From Conus ventricosus (lineage: Eukaryota > Mollusca > Gastropoda > Neogastropoda > Conidae): a DNA stretch of 64,000 bases. The position numbers and the translations under genes are program-made. Below, piece by piece: positions 1-10,949 of the stretch. Each line of letters begins with the position of its first letter. Within the stretch, counting starts at the first letter, position 1. The DNA lies in contig CM031600.1 of the NCBI GenBank assembly GCA_018398815.1, positions 51,952,548 through 52,016,547 of the forward strand, in the 5' to 3' direction. The notes below the pieces were generated by a model. It was not told the DNA's origin, did no database searches, and worked only from the letters and a program-made list of their open reading frames with translations.

Positions 1-164
1 TTTTTTAGAAACACACAGTAACACCAAGAACAGGTATCATTGTTCACATTTTTCAGTAACAGATATAGCTCTTCTACGACAGTAGCCTGCCAGAGAGAGA
101 CAACAAAAACGTTTCTAAATTTGATGGCGTGACAGAAGAGTTTTAATATTAAATGGTCCAAAGA
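1..164. other. Flank left of the nested LINE stack, no gene seen
   Basis: I see no coding potential here. If the whole 174-28529 stack is removed, this stretch joins the sequence just right of 28538, so on the minus strand it would lie in the original 3' flank or 3'UTR of the HURP gene. Confidence 0.5.
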
Positions 165-171
165 CCAATTT

Positions 172-174
<3 letters not shown>

Positions 175-250
<76 letters not shown>
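175..250. repeat. (GA)n microsatellite at the LINE-A0 3' end
   Basis: An uninterrupted GA run abuts the LINE 3' terminus. In LINE-A1 the same position holds a short AGATA tandem tail, so the microsatellite probably grew from the LINE tail. Confidence 0.95.
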
Positions 251-254
<4 letters not shown>

Positions 255-736
255 ATACTGCTTATAGCCCAGCCGACCGCAGAGAACCATATCAGGGCTG
301 TCACCACGTTGAAGTCAACACTCAAGTCATGAAAAAAGGACACATCCACACAACTCATTAAAACACATTTTTCTGAAAATGCACCAGAAACTTTGTTTAA
401 ACCTTTCTTCCTTAAAATCTCAGATTAGATTGAAAATGTTGTTCTTTCAGAAATTCAAAAGTCACATCAGGCTGGACATCCATAAACAGGGTGTTCATGG
501 AGTCTGAAGTAAAGTGTTTGCCTGACATGATGTAAGTTCCAACACTTTACAAGAACATGTTTCATTCTGAATGGTACATGACAATGACATGGAATGCACT
601 ACAGAGCTTTTTCACCTTTTAAAAGATAAGAAAGGGAGTAAAAGAAATGGCCAATGTGCAAACGGCACAAAACTGTTTCTTCTTTACAGCCGTACCTGGA
701 ACATGGTAGAAATTCTTTCAGGTCTGGATGGATTTG

Positions 737-750
737 GAAGAGTTTGTTAT
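737..750. repeat. Left target-site duplication of LINE-B
   Basis: The 14 bases gaagagtttgttat recur at 26738-26751. They sit inside the LINE-A family sequence (aagagtttgttat is also present in intact LINE-A1 near 5471), so they define the LINE-B insertion point. Confidence 0.85.
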
Positions 751-1202
751 TTTTTTAATTTTTTTTTTATTTAATCACCTCTCGTCCCTCCACTCAACAG
801 TTCCTTCATTTTCTCGCACATTCATCCCTCAACATAAATCTAGCAAAGTATTTTCTTAAAACAAATTAATAACAAATTCATGCATGTACAAATATATATA
901 TATATATAAGTTGTTATAATAAAGAGTTCAGTTCAAAGTATCCTATGACATTTGTCTTTATGTTCTTTGTATTTAAAGGAATGAATGGGAGAATGAGTTG
1001 GCACAACTGACATGTATTTATGTTGGAATTATATAAATCATGCTAGGAAAGTATTAGCAAAGAGGTTGTTTTTTTTTTTCTAAAATTTTTTCAGTTTTTA
1101 AACAAACAAGCACACACGAAAAAAAAAAAAAAAGACATATGTAGCATAATAATTATTCAAGAACATGGAAGTCAGACACATTAAGAAAACAAACACACAA
1201 GT

Positions 1203-1203
1203 A

Positions 1204-1234
<31 letters not shown>

Positions 1235-1244
1235 AAAAAAAAAA
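1203..1244. repeat. Poly-C/poly-A homopolymer tract
   Basis: A long C run is followed by a long A run inside the LINE-B 3'UTR. The length in the assembly may be unreliable. Confidence 0.8.
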
Positions 1245-1580
1245 GATCGCACACACACAAACATACCTGAATTGTAAGCAGGATATGCATAAACTTAACA
1301 CACACACCCTTATACATGTACAAATGTATAACCTCAAAAACAAGGAAAATACCAAGGGGTGGCAGGGGCGAGAGGCTGAGAGAGAGAGAGAGAAAAAAAA
1401 AAATTAAGATGGGTAATTACTGCAAGAGAATGGATCATTGGATGGCTAGTTATGTTGGAAGATACTACTACTAACGTCTTCCGTTCTCAGCTATGTAGCA
1501 TTATCTAGGTTGGGATACTCAAGTTGGGACTATGTGCACATCAGCCAACAAACAAGCAAACAAAAAAAGTCACAATAAAG

Positions 1581-3518
1581 CTAGGAAATGATAGAGGAAT
1601 AGGGAAACCAGGTTTTGTCAAATTGATCTGAATCATAGTTCAGAAAGGCTAAGTATTTTTCCAATTTAAATCTATAGCTTAAGGTTGTAAGGAAAACATG
1701 AAGGTCTGGGTGGTTATTTTGCAGTTTACATTTGTAAACATAAAACTTAGCAAACAGCAGAATAACGTTAAGAACTTTGTCAGTTTCCACATTTTGTTTG
1801 ACTCCAAACAGAACTAACTCTTTCTCAAGAACCAGATTAGCGCAGTGGTGACATTTATCCATTAGCAGGTTTTGAAGATTTCTCCAAAACCGCTGCACAA
1901 TATTGCAGTCGAAAAGCATATGTGTAATAGTCTGTTGTTCATGATCACAAAAGTTACATAATGGTGAATCAACAATTTTGCATTGAAATAGGTATTTCTG
2001 GGTTGGCAGCAATCTATGTAGAAGTCGACATTGGAACCATCTAAGCTGGACGTCAGTAGAAACTTTATAACTATGAAGGAATATTTGTTTCCAATTAAGA
2101 TTTACAAAAAGATTATTCCATTTATCAATAAGCAGCAGGAGAGGCATTATTTTCATTTAAAGTTTTTTGTACATATTTGTTGCCTCTTTTAATGCAAAAC
2201 CAGGCTTTTTGGTCTAACAGTTTATATTGGTTTGTTATGATAATATTAAGTTTTTGGCAATAGTTACGAATGGCATTCATTATGCCTTCATATAAGAGAA
2301 AATTTTTCTTATACCTTGATATTTATTTAAAAATTCATGGAAGGTCATCCAATGCCCATTTTCATTAATCAAGTGTTTAATGAAGAGAATGCCATAATTA
2401 CACCATTCCTGTATGAAAATAACTTTTTTATCTCTTAAAATTTTAATATTGTAATGAATACACTCTGACATGAAATCATGTACTGTAGTCGGACGCACTT
2501 TGCGCACAGTTTCTTGTAGTGTTTCATCACATCATTCCAGAATGGGTTATTGACATCTTGCATAATAACATTAGAAAATTCAGCACCAAAGTTTTTTATA
2601 TTGTCCAACTGAGGGAACATATTAATGGTAAATTCTCGCCAACCCGACTCATACATTAATTTTCTCAGCCAACTTATCTTCATCGAAGAAATAAAAATTT
2701 TACATTTAACATTTTTAATCCACCTTCACAGTACTGCTTTTGAACAACAGATTTTTTTATTTTACTTTTTTTTACCATTCCATAAGAAACTATGCAATTC
2801 CTTTTCCAAAGCAACAATAAAATCCTCTGGGGGGTCTGGTAGGTTAATCAATAAATGAACAATTTTAGAAAATGCCAAAGTTTTAATAACAGTTATTTTT
2901 CCAAAAGGAGTTATATTTCTTTTTTTCCAAAAAGCTAGGACTCTTTTTATTTCAAAAAGTTTATCTTCAAAATTAATTTGTACAATACTATTTGTGTTAG
3001 TGGAGAATTTGATACCAAGAATTTTGAAAGTACCTGGATCCTAAACAAAATTTTTGTCCCTCATAAATCTAATTCCACAATTCTTTCTGCTCCCCAACCA
3101 AACTACTTGTGACTTGTCAAAATTGATTTTTAAACCTGAAATTTGTAAAAATTTAGTAAGGACAGATACCGCCTCATTAAAAGATCTTTCTGAACCATCT
3201 AGACATAAACTAGTGTCATCAGCAAATTGTGACAGTAATGTTTCCTTGTTAACAACTTTAATTCCTTTAATATGCTCATTAGAGCGAATCATTAATCATG
3301 ACAGAACCTCAGCACAAATTAGGTATAGATAAGGGGATGATGGGTCCCCCTGTCTCACCCCTCTCTCAATCGGAAACCATGGGGAGTACTGACCATTTAC
3401 AGAAATACAAGTAGAAATTTGTGAATATAATGTTCTTATCCAATTAATTAAGTCGGGTCCAAACTTGAAAAATTTCAGGCAGTTATGTAAGAATGACCAT
3501 GAGACGCTATCGAACGCC
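1581..3518 (-). pseudogene. LINE-B ORF2, third segment: RT C-terminal half and zf-RVT domain
   Basis: Reading on the minus strand from 3518, the frame begins in the RT palm after the hAT-C break (FDSVSWSFLHNCL), then RGVRQGDPSSPYLYLICAEVL, and the catalytic QFADDTSLCLDG box near 3220. It continues through the thumb and connection regions to a Cys-rich C-terminus (CNFCDHEQQTITHMLFDCNI near 1955-1900), typical of the zf-RVT region of Tx1-like LINEs, and stops at 1581. At least three frame changes occur, between 3296 and 3292, near 3040 and near 2160-2280. Plus-strand LINE-D encodes the homologous segment, which confirms the reading. The original role was target-primed reverse transcription; this copy is broken. 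Confidence 0.85.
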
Positions 3519-4712
3519 CAGGGTTGTACATCCACGTCGGACATCGGACATAGACCGATTGCACATGCAAAATGTCCGATATAACTGGCAGTGAAGAGGA
3601 CAAATGTCCCATTACTTTGCCGAAAACGCGGTCACTGTCCGATAGCTTTCCGATGCTCACGGACATGGCACCGGCCGTTTATATCAAGCCCGCATAATTA
3701 TTTGAGTCCGACCGTCGTACAGAACTCCAGTCTGTAACTTTAGTGTAAGCCCACTGCCCAGTGCAGTGAATCACTAGGCCTATTACTAGTCCCGTGTGCC
3801 ACTGGCAGTCTAAGCTTAGTGGCGAGCCATGGCGGTCTATTTTTAGCTCGTTGGCTTGCAACTCTGCCCCCCTGACTCGCAGAGGCTGAGCTAGCGAGGT
3901 ACACGGCTCACAGCTGAGAGCTCGCAGCCAGCTTGTGTCAGGGTTATTTTTAGCATAAAGCGGCTAAAGAGCGATAAGCCTTGTACTTGTTACGTGTTGT
4001 AGGCCATGTAGGCACATGTTGCTGAAGCGGAGACTGGAAAGGAATCTCAAGAAAACGGTCAAGGAGCAGAATGAGATGTACCCCAGGGACAGCACCTTGA
4101 CACTCTGGCAGCTCATTGCCCGCTACCACCAGCTGGAGTTCACCAACCTCAAGAAACTGGCCCAGCTTGCCATCACCCTGCCCGTCCATACAGCTGATGT
4201 AGAAAGAGGGTTCAGCACTCAGAATTTGATTTTGACAAGTCAAAGGAACAGACTGACAGCAGAAAACCAGGCTATGCTGATGAGGGTGCAAATGGAAGGA
4301 CCAAGTGATGTCAAGGGGAATCAGAATGGGTGTTCAGGGTGACAGAAAAGCGGGGAGAGAAAAGGAAAAGAATGCTCTTCAACCAAAAAGACGACTCCAA
4401 ATGAATCAATATTGTACTTGAATACAAGCATAAGCAATGAATAGTGATTTAGGAAAGACACTGCCTCTGTGTGTGTGACTGTGTGTGTGTGTGGACTAGT
4501 TTAGTAATGTTTACCAAACATGGCTTCCCACTCTAGGAATATAGTCAGCTTTTGTAATACCATTTTTGTGTGCATAAAACTTAATATACATTCAATCTGG
4601 CTTGCGTTCAAAATGTCCGATTGATTTTGTTATGAAGAGGACAAATGTCCTATTACTTCAGGGTGGTCCAGGACATTTGTCCTATAGATACTGCTAAGGA
4701 TGTACAACCCTG
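3519..4712 (+). mobile_element. hAT-C: non-autonomous hAT transposon in LINE-B
   Basis: This is a 1194-bp element with perfect 15-bp terminal inverted repeats (cagggttgtacatcc at 3519-3533, its reverse complement at 4698-4712). The host hexamer aacgcc lies on both sides (3513-3518, 4713-4718). Excision restores the LINE-B RT frame DFEKAFDSVSW across the site. Only the hAT C-terminal dimerisation region remains inside, so it is an internal-deletion derivative. A 50-bp direct repeat lies near each end (3568-3617 and 4609-4658). The superfamily comes from the TIR start CAGGG and the hATC-like ORF; a 6-bp TSD is shorter than the canonical 8. Confidence 0.88.
4016..4342 (+). pseudogene. hAT transposase C-terminal dimerisation fragment
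   Basis: This 108-residue frame contains LAQLAITLPVHTADVERGFS followed by a RNRLTAENQAMLMRVQMEGP-like stretch. That is the hATC signature (small residues, then ER-x-FS, then R-N-R-L) used for transposase dimerisation. The DDE catalytic core is absent, so it cannot be an active transposase. Its neighbour sequences are only the transposon ends. The ATG is internal to the original protein and not a true start. Related domestic genes (ZNF862/KIAA1586 type) share this C-terminus, but the TIRs 500 and 370 bp away identify this one as transposon-borne. Confidence 0.85.
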
Positions 4713-4960
4713 AACGCCTTCTCAAAGTCAACTAAAAAGAGCATTCCTGGAATATTTTCCTTATCAGTGTACAATAACATGTCATACATCAACCTTATAT
4801 TCTCTCCAATAAATCTGCCCTTCAAAAAACCTCTTTGACTCTCATGTATAATGTTTGGAAGAACACTTTTCAATCGATTGGCAACACAAGCAGAAGCTAT
4901 CTTATATGTGGTGTTCAACAAAGAGATGGGGCGCCAGTTTTTCACAAATCTTTTCGGCTT
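4713..4960 (-). pseudogene. LINE-B ORF2, middle RT segment
   Basis: A short minus-strand RT piece sits between LINE-A1 and hAT-C: FVKNWRPISLLN, then ANRLKSVLPNIIHESQRGFL, a GRFIGENIRLMYD block and VDFEKAF. These are RT fingers/palm motifs. The piece joins upstream to the IPKEGKPKR motif at 10950 and downstream to FDSVSW at 3518, which proves that both elements interrupt one ORF. Confidence 0.9.
4949..4960. repeat. Left target-site duplication of LINE-A1
   Basis: The 12 bases tcttttcggctt recur perfectly at 10938-10949. In LINE-B they encode the KPKR part of the RT motif. Confidence 0.92.
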
Positions 4961-5152
4961 AGATAAGATAAGATAATGTTGCTTATAGCCCAGCCGACCG
5001 CAGAGGGCCACATCAGGGCTGTCACCACGTTAAAATCAACTCACCAGTCATGAAAAAAAAAAAAATAAAACCCAACTTTCACACATCTCATTAAATGACA
5101 TCGTCTACAAACGCACCAGAAACTTTGTTAAAAATCTTTCTGCCGTAAAATC

Positions 5153-8100
5153 TTAAATCAGATGAAAAATGTTAATCTCTCTCAAAAACTCAAGGATCAC
5201 ATCAGGCGGGACATCCCTGAACAGGATCTTCATGGACTCCGCTGTAAAATGTTTGTGTCTCACATCATGCAAGTCCCAACATTCCAAAAGAACATGTTTC
5301 ACTGTGAGTGGCGCATGACATGGAATGCACCACGGAGCTTCTTCACTCTTTAAAAGGTAAGAATGGGTAAAATACGAATGGCCGGTGTGCAGCCGGCACA
5401 GAACCGTTTCCTCTTTACGACCACCCGACGTAGATGGGAGGAAGTCCTTAAGGTTTAGACGGATCTGAAAGAGTTTGTTATTCGTCTGTGTGTTCCAATC
5501 CTCCTGCCAGAGGTCTCTCACATAATCGTTAATTTTCGGTTTCACATCTGAGCAGGGATACAAGTGTTGGACAGTTTCTCTCTTGTGGCGTTCTTGGCTA
5601 AACGATCAACCATTTCGTTCCCGCCGATGCCAACATGACCAGGAACCCAAGCAAGAGTAATGTTGTAACCGTCCGCCTTCAACTTGCTAAAAAGTTTTAA
5701 AAAAAGTAAAAGTTCTGGATGCTGAAGGTTGCGGCCAGCTATGGCCTCCAAAGCTGACAGCGAATCCGACAGAACCAGAAAGTCCCTCTTTGAAGAATGT
5801 GAGATTATCTTCAAAGCCAAAACTAGAGCAGTAAGTTCAGCAGACTAGACAGAAGCATCTGAATGAATATGTTCCAACAGTATCTGAGAAGGAGCCCCAG
5901 GGCAGTAGGCTGCACAGGCCACTCCATCTTCAGACTTGGAACCGTCAGTGAAAACTTTTTGACAGGATGGAAATTTTGAACAGAGCTCAGCATACAATGC
6001 CTTGTACGCCAGAGAGCTGGTAGACTCTTCGCGAAAAGCTGCAAGATCAAAACGAATCTCTGGTGTGAAAAAGGTCCACGGTGGTTGATCCGGAAACTTG
6101 GAAAAATCAGATACTACACCTAGGTCTAGACCTGCATTCCGCACGTGAGGCTGCATACGAAGACCAAACGGCGGAATACATTTAGGGTTGTTTTCAAAAC
6201 TTACTTTGGAACGGAGGTCAAAGACACAGTCATAGGCAGGATTCTGCGGTTCTGAGAAACAGTCGGATATAATAATTCAGACAGTTTCAGCCTGCGGTTG
6301 GACAGTGAAGGTTCACCCGCCTCTGCGTACAGGCTGTACACAGGGGTGGTGCGGAACGCTCCAAGACAGAGACGAAGCCCTTGATGGTGGATAGGGTCCA
6401 AGAGTTTGAGGTAAGATGATCTTGCGGAGCCGTACACAGCACAACCGTAGTCCAGTTTAGAACGGACCAGGGCTCTGTAGAGGTGCAACAAAGTTTTCTT
6501 ATCAGCGCCCCAGTCGGTGTGCGCTACGACCCGCAGAATATTCAGTGCTTTCTGGCAAGCAGTTTTGAGGTTTTTAATATGGCTGAGAAAGTTAAGTTTT
6601 TGGTCAAAAATGACTCCCAGAAATTGGCCTCTTTAACAGCTGGAATGGGAGATTTCCCTACTTGAAGTTCAGGATCTGGAAAAAACTGACGGAAATTATG
6701 GAAGTGAATACACTGCGTCTTTGTTGGGGAAAAGGTGAAACCGTTTTCATCTGCCCACCGATGGATTTTACCTACGCAAAGCTGGAGCCTGCGCTGGACA
6801 CTCGGGTACAGGCTTCCAGTTGCGTAGACAGCAAAATCATCCACAAACAATGAGCAGTATGAACCCTGCTGAACTGATTGAACAATGTTATTAATCTTGA
6901 TGCTAAAGAGGGCAGGAGACAGTATGCTCCCCTGTGGAACACCCAACTCCTGATCGTGGACATCAGAGAGAGTGGTGCCAACCCGGACCTGAAACTGTCG
7001 TTCTGCCAAAAAATTTTGAATAAAAAGCGGAAGATGACCTCGAAAACCCAGATCGTGGAGATCATGAAGTATCCCCGACTTCCAGGTGTATCGTAGGCCT
7101 TCTCCAAGTCAAAGAAAATTGCTACTGCATGCTGTTTGTTCAGAAAGGCGTTCCGAAGTGTAGATTCCAGACGAATCAAATGGTCAACGGTAGTCCGATG
7201 TTTGTGGAAACCACACTGTTCTTTCGCCAAAAGGCCATCGGTTTCAAGTTTCCACATGAGCCTAGCATTGACCATTTTCTCCATCAATTTACAAACACAG
7301 CTGGTCAAAGCTATGGGACGGTAGTTTGATGGATTAGAAAGATCTTTTCCAGGTTTGGGAATTGGAATAATGAGGGCTTTTCGCCAAGAAGGTGGAAAGA
7401 AACCAGTAGTCCACACATGGTTGTACACCTGTAGCAGGATGTTCAGATCTATTTGCGGAAGATGTTTCAACAGTTGATAATGGATTTCATCTATACCTGG
7501 AGAGGAATCGCTGCAAGAAAGTAAGGCAGATTTCAGCTCGTTTAACGTGAAAGGAAGATTGTAGTCTTCCATGTTGTCGGACGAAAAGTTGCAGGGTGAT
7601 TTTCTTTTAGGGCTTTGTTTTTGACAAAAGTGGCTGATTTGTTAGAAGAGGAGAATTCTTTTCAATGGTTGAAGCAAGCAGATTAGCAACTGCTTTTTTG
7701 TCTGTTATTAAAGAGTCAGAAAACTTGAGATGGTTCACAGTGGGACAGGTGTTCTTCCCTTTGATTTTCTTAATGATGTTCCACACTTTTTTCTTGGAAG
7801 TTTCGATGTCAGCCTGGAGCAAAAACTTCTCCAGGACCGACGTTTACTGATTTTAAAAGTGTGTCTCGATTTGGCACGGAGTTTCTGATGGGCTCGAGCG
7901 TTGGGACCCGAAGGTCGTTGGTATACCCGACGCTGAGCCCGTTTTCGAATTTTGGAAACTTGTTGGCAGTCTGAATCGAACCAGGGTGTTTTTGGCATTT
8001 GAAGTTTATCGGAAGACACTGGAATACAGGCTTTAGCACATTTGATAACAGTGTTAGTCAGAGATTCAGCTGGGTCCGGACTCTGAAGAAAGTCAGTGTC

Positions 8101-8843
8101 CTGGAATTCTTTAGAAATAGTGGCTGCAAATAGATCCCAGTTTGCTTTCTTATAATTTAGATGTTGAGAGACAGAGACGTGTTCAGTTATTACGGGTTGT
8201 AGAAGGACAGGGAAATGGTCACTTCCGTGCAGATCGTCATGGACAGACCACTCATAGTCCAGGACCAGCGAGGGGTCACAAACCGACAAATCTAAACACG
8301 AAAGTGAACCTGTGGAAGAGTGGAGGTAAGTTGCAGACCTGTCGTTCAGACAACACAAATCTAAATCCGAAAGGACATCCTCAATTAGCAGACCTCTGGA
8401 TGACGTACCGACACTACCCCAAAGAGGATTGTGACCGTTAAAGTCACCCAACAGCAAAAAAGGTCGAGGAAGTTCTCTTATCAGACTGACAAGGTCCTGA
8501 CGACAAACCGGGACAGAAGGAGGAAGATAAAGAGAACAGATTGTCACAGTCTTGTGGAGAGTGACTCTCGCAGCTACAGCCTGAAGCGAGGTAGACAGAG
8601 CGACAGGACTATACAGCAAAGTTTTGTGTAGGAGAAGGGCAACACCGCCCGACAGTCCCAACATGGATGGTTGTGCAGGTTTTGAAAGAATATTAAAGCC
8701 AGAAAGAGTAAAGGTCTTCTGGCTTTGAATTTGAGTTTCCTGAAGAGCCACGACGGAAGGTTTTATAGACTGACACAGAAGCGCAGCTCCTCAAAGTTGG
8801 AATTTAATCCACGGATATTCCAATGGAATATTGTACTATCCAT
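5153..8843 (-). pseudogene. LINE-A1 ORF2: endonuclease-RT-RNase H polyprotein, frameshifted
   Basis: The start MDSTIFHWNIRGLNSNF at 8843 is an AP-endonuclease N-terminus. A frameshift near 8785 leads into VALQETQ. EN catalytic motifs are GDFNGHNPLWG (near 8450) and GSDHFPVL (near 8220). RT begins near 7550 with SPGIDEIHYQLLK and runs through YRPIALTSC and FFDLEKAYD; after another frameshift come GVPQGSILSPALF and the active-site LFVDDFAVYA box (near 6840). RNase H follows: VFTDGSKSEDG (near 5960), SDSLSALEA (near 5770), WVPGHVGIGGNEMVDRLAK (near 5640). An in-frame TAG at 5845-5847 interrupts it. The C-terminus has a C-x2-C/H-type finger (CIPCHAPLTVKHVLLEC near 5300). The stop is at 5153. At least four lesions. 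Confidence 0.9.
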
Positions 8844-8868
8844 GGTGCAGAGGCGAAAAGGAGAGAAA

Positions 8869-10203
8869 TCAGGTCATCTCCTCTTCAACGTCCGCTTCTA
8901 ATGGAGCGAATTTATTAGTTAGTTTCACTGGACTGTGTTGGTCTTTGGACCCGCTGGCAGACTTGCCCGCAGGTGACAAAGGCCTGGAGTTTGGAGATGG
9001 TGGAGGTCTGGATTTGGGAGATGGTGGAGGTTTTTTTTCATCTCCACCATCTCCACACTGGGTGGAACTCCCTTGCCCGCACGGGCACTGGATAGAGAGG
9101 TCGAGGCGGAATTGCTGGTTTTTTAATCTGCCCAGCAGCAGATGTTGTAGACTGCTGGGCAGTCTGAGGGGTGGCGGATTTTTTGCCTCCACCAGGGGCA
9201 GTCACTTTGGGTTGGAAGGTGGTGGACCTGTTTCCACCAGAGTTGACAATTTTACCTTGCAATGTTTTGGAAAACGTAAAGTCATCAGTCTGACAGCAGA
9301 CTGACCGAGTGGGAACTGTGGGAACCGACTTTACGGCCGAAGCATATGAAGCTGTTGGAGTCTGACTGCCCACAACCTGCTTGCGGGCTTCAAAAAAGGA
9401 GATCTTCTTTTCCGTTTTAATGCGTTGTATTGTGGATTCTTGAATCCAAAGAGGACAGTGTCTGGAAGAGGAGGGATGGTCGCCACCGCAGTTAGCACAA
9501 TGTGCCGGATCTTTGCACGGCCCATCGTGGGTCGCCTTGCAGCAAACCCCGCACACCTCCTGCCCAGAACAGCGGTCTCTGACATGGCCAAACCTCTGGC
9601 ATCTGAAACACCTCAACGGGGACGGCACATATAGCTGAACACGAACATTCAAGTAACCGACTTTGATGACCGGAGGCAACACAGGGTTGCAGAATGTCAG
9701 AAAGAGGGTGTTGGTGGCCACTCTCTCTGAACCTTTCTTTACCGACACCCTGCGCACCTCCGTCACACCCTGGGACGCCAGTTCTGTTTTGATCTCTGCT
9801 TCCGAGACACCTGCTAACTCTCAACAGCGAATCACACCTTTCGACGAATTTAACTGTTTATGGGGAGTCACCCTGATCTCCCTATCCACTAGGTTTGTTG
9901 CTTTCAACAGCTGTTCAGATTGTTTCTGTGATTGACAATGAATAAGAAACGAACCATTCCTCAACCTTTTATGGACCTAGGTTCACCTGCTATACCATGA
10001 AAGCCCTTTTGGATAGCAAAAGGGCTCAGAGCTGAAAGGGGTCTTTCCTGCTCTGTCCCTTCCACCACGAGCCAGGAAGTAGCCCAGAAACCTGTCCTCT
10101 GTCTTACCTCACTGTCAGAATCGCTATCTGTTTGAGAAAGTCCTGAAATAGGGGATACTGCCTTCCTCTTCCGTTTGGGGGGGATATTTTTTGAATAAGC
10201 CAT
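8869..10203 (-). pseudogene. LINE-A1 ORF1: gag-like nucleic-acid chaperone with CCHC knuckles
   Basis: It starts at ATG 10203 (MAYSKNIPPKRKRK, a basic N-terminus followed by a Ser/Asp-rich stretch). Three zinc-knuckle-like units lie in about 9610-9470: CFRCQRFGHVRDRC, then CGVCCKATHDGPC, then CANCGGDHPSSSRHC. A Pro/Ser-rich tail ends EADVEEEMT at the TGA 8869-8871. The parts lie in three frames, with changes near 9960-9770 and near 9100, so it is broken. The end lies 25 bp before the ORF2 ATG. Known role in the family: RNA binding and RNP assembly. Confidence 0.85.
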
Positions 10204-10937
10204 AGTTTGTTTGTTATGCTTCATCTCCCCCATACCCACCCACCTTGGAGTCCAACTAAGGGGCCAGGGCCAAGAAACCAATGTCTTGACCCCTTCCAGG
10301 CTTCGGGAGAGACATACGACAAACAGAAGCCACCAACCCTATCCCCCCTGATCATGCTCAACTCCCGGGAACAGAGAGCTGAGCACTGCAGGGTTTACTT
10401 GGCCAGTAGGGGGACTGTCTGTCTTGACCCAGCCCCAAGAAGGGGAGCCGATTAGTACACCCGGGCCAAAGTGTACTCCCTGTCTAGGAGAGGTCCGAGC
10501 CAAAGTGATGTGTTGAGAGCGCTGGCCCTCTCAATCACCAGGATCTCATTCCCCTCCGACACAGGTCGCACCGCACGGCAAACACGGCGGATCTTAAGGA
10601 GACCACAGAGAGAAAAGGAGTGTGGAAAAGAAGACTTGAAGGGAGACGAAGATAGAAAAGGGCCAAATAAAGGCAGAAAACAAGAAAAGGAGAAAGGCGG
10701 TTACTCTTAGTCAGGATCCTCACCCTTAGCCTATCTGACATGGGAAGCCCTACCAGGGGCATCAACTCCTTACCACGTTATGCTTAGGCCAGACAGCATC
10801 TCGGCTTTTCGGACCTAGAAGCAGTTTTAAAAAAACCCAGCCTATCCTAAAGTATTGATGCCCCCGCAAGCAAAGCCTAAGGGATCACTGGACCACGCAA
10901 GCCCTCCGACCACGACAAGGTCGCAACCCCCGGAGGG
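10204..10937 (-). promoter_or_regulatory. LINE-A1 5'UTR (presumed internal promoter region)
   Basis: A non-coding 734-bp leader, also found in LINE-A0 (about 27110-28529), which shows it belongs to the element. Promoter function is assumed from LINE biology; no specific motif was identified. Confidence 0.6.
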
Positions 10938-10949
10938 TCTTTTCGGCTT

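Larger units (their letters stand above)
4961..10937 (-). mobile_element. LINE-A1: full-length I/Nimb-like LINE with RNase H
   Basis: This 5977-bp element is bounded by a perfect 12-bp TSD. Minus-strand order: 5'UTR (10937-10204), ORF1 with CCHC knuckles (10203-8869), ORF2 with endonuclease, RT, RNase H and a Cys/His tail (8843-5153), 3'UTR, and a short AGATA tandem tail at 4961-4975. It is complete end to end but carries several frameshifts and one in-frame TAG, so it is not autonomous now. The RNase H plus CCHC ORF1 and the microsatellite tail suggest the I superfamily (Nimb-like); the exact clade is an inference. Confidence 0.92.
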
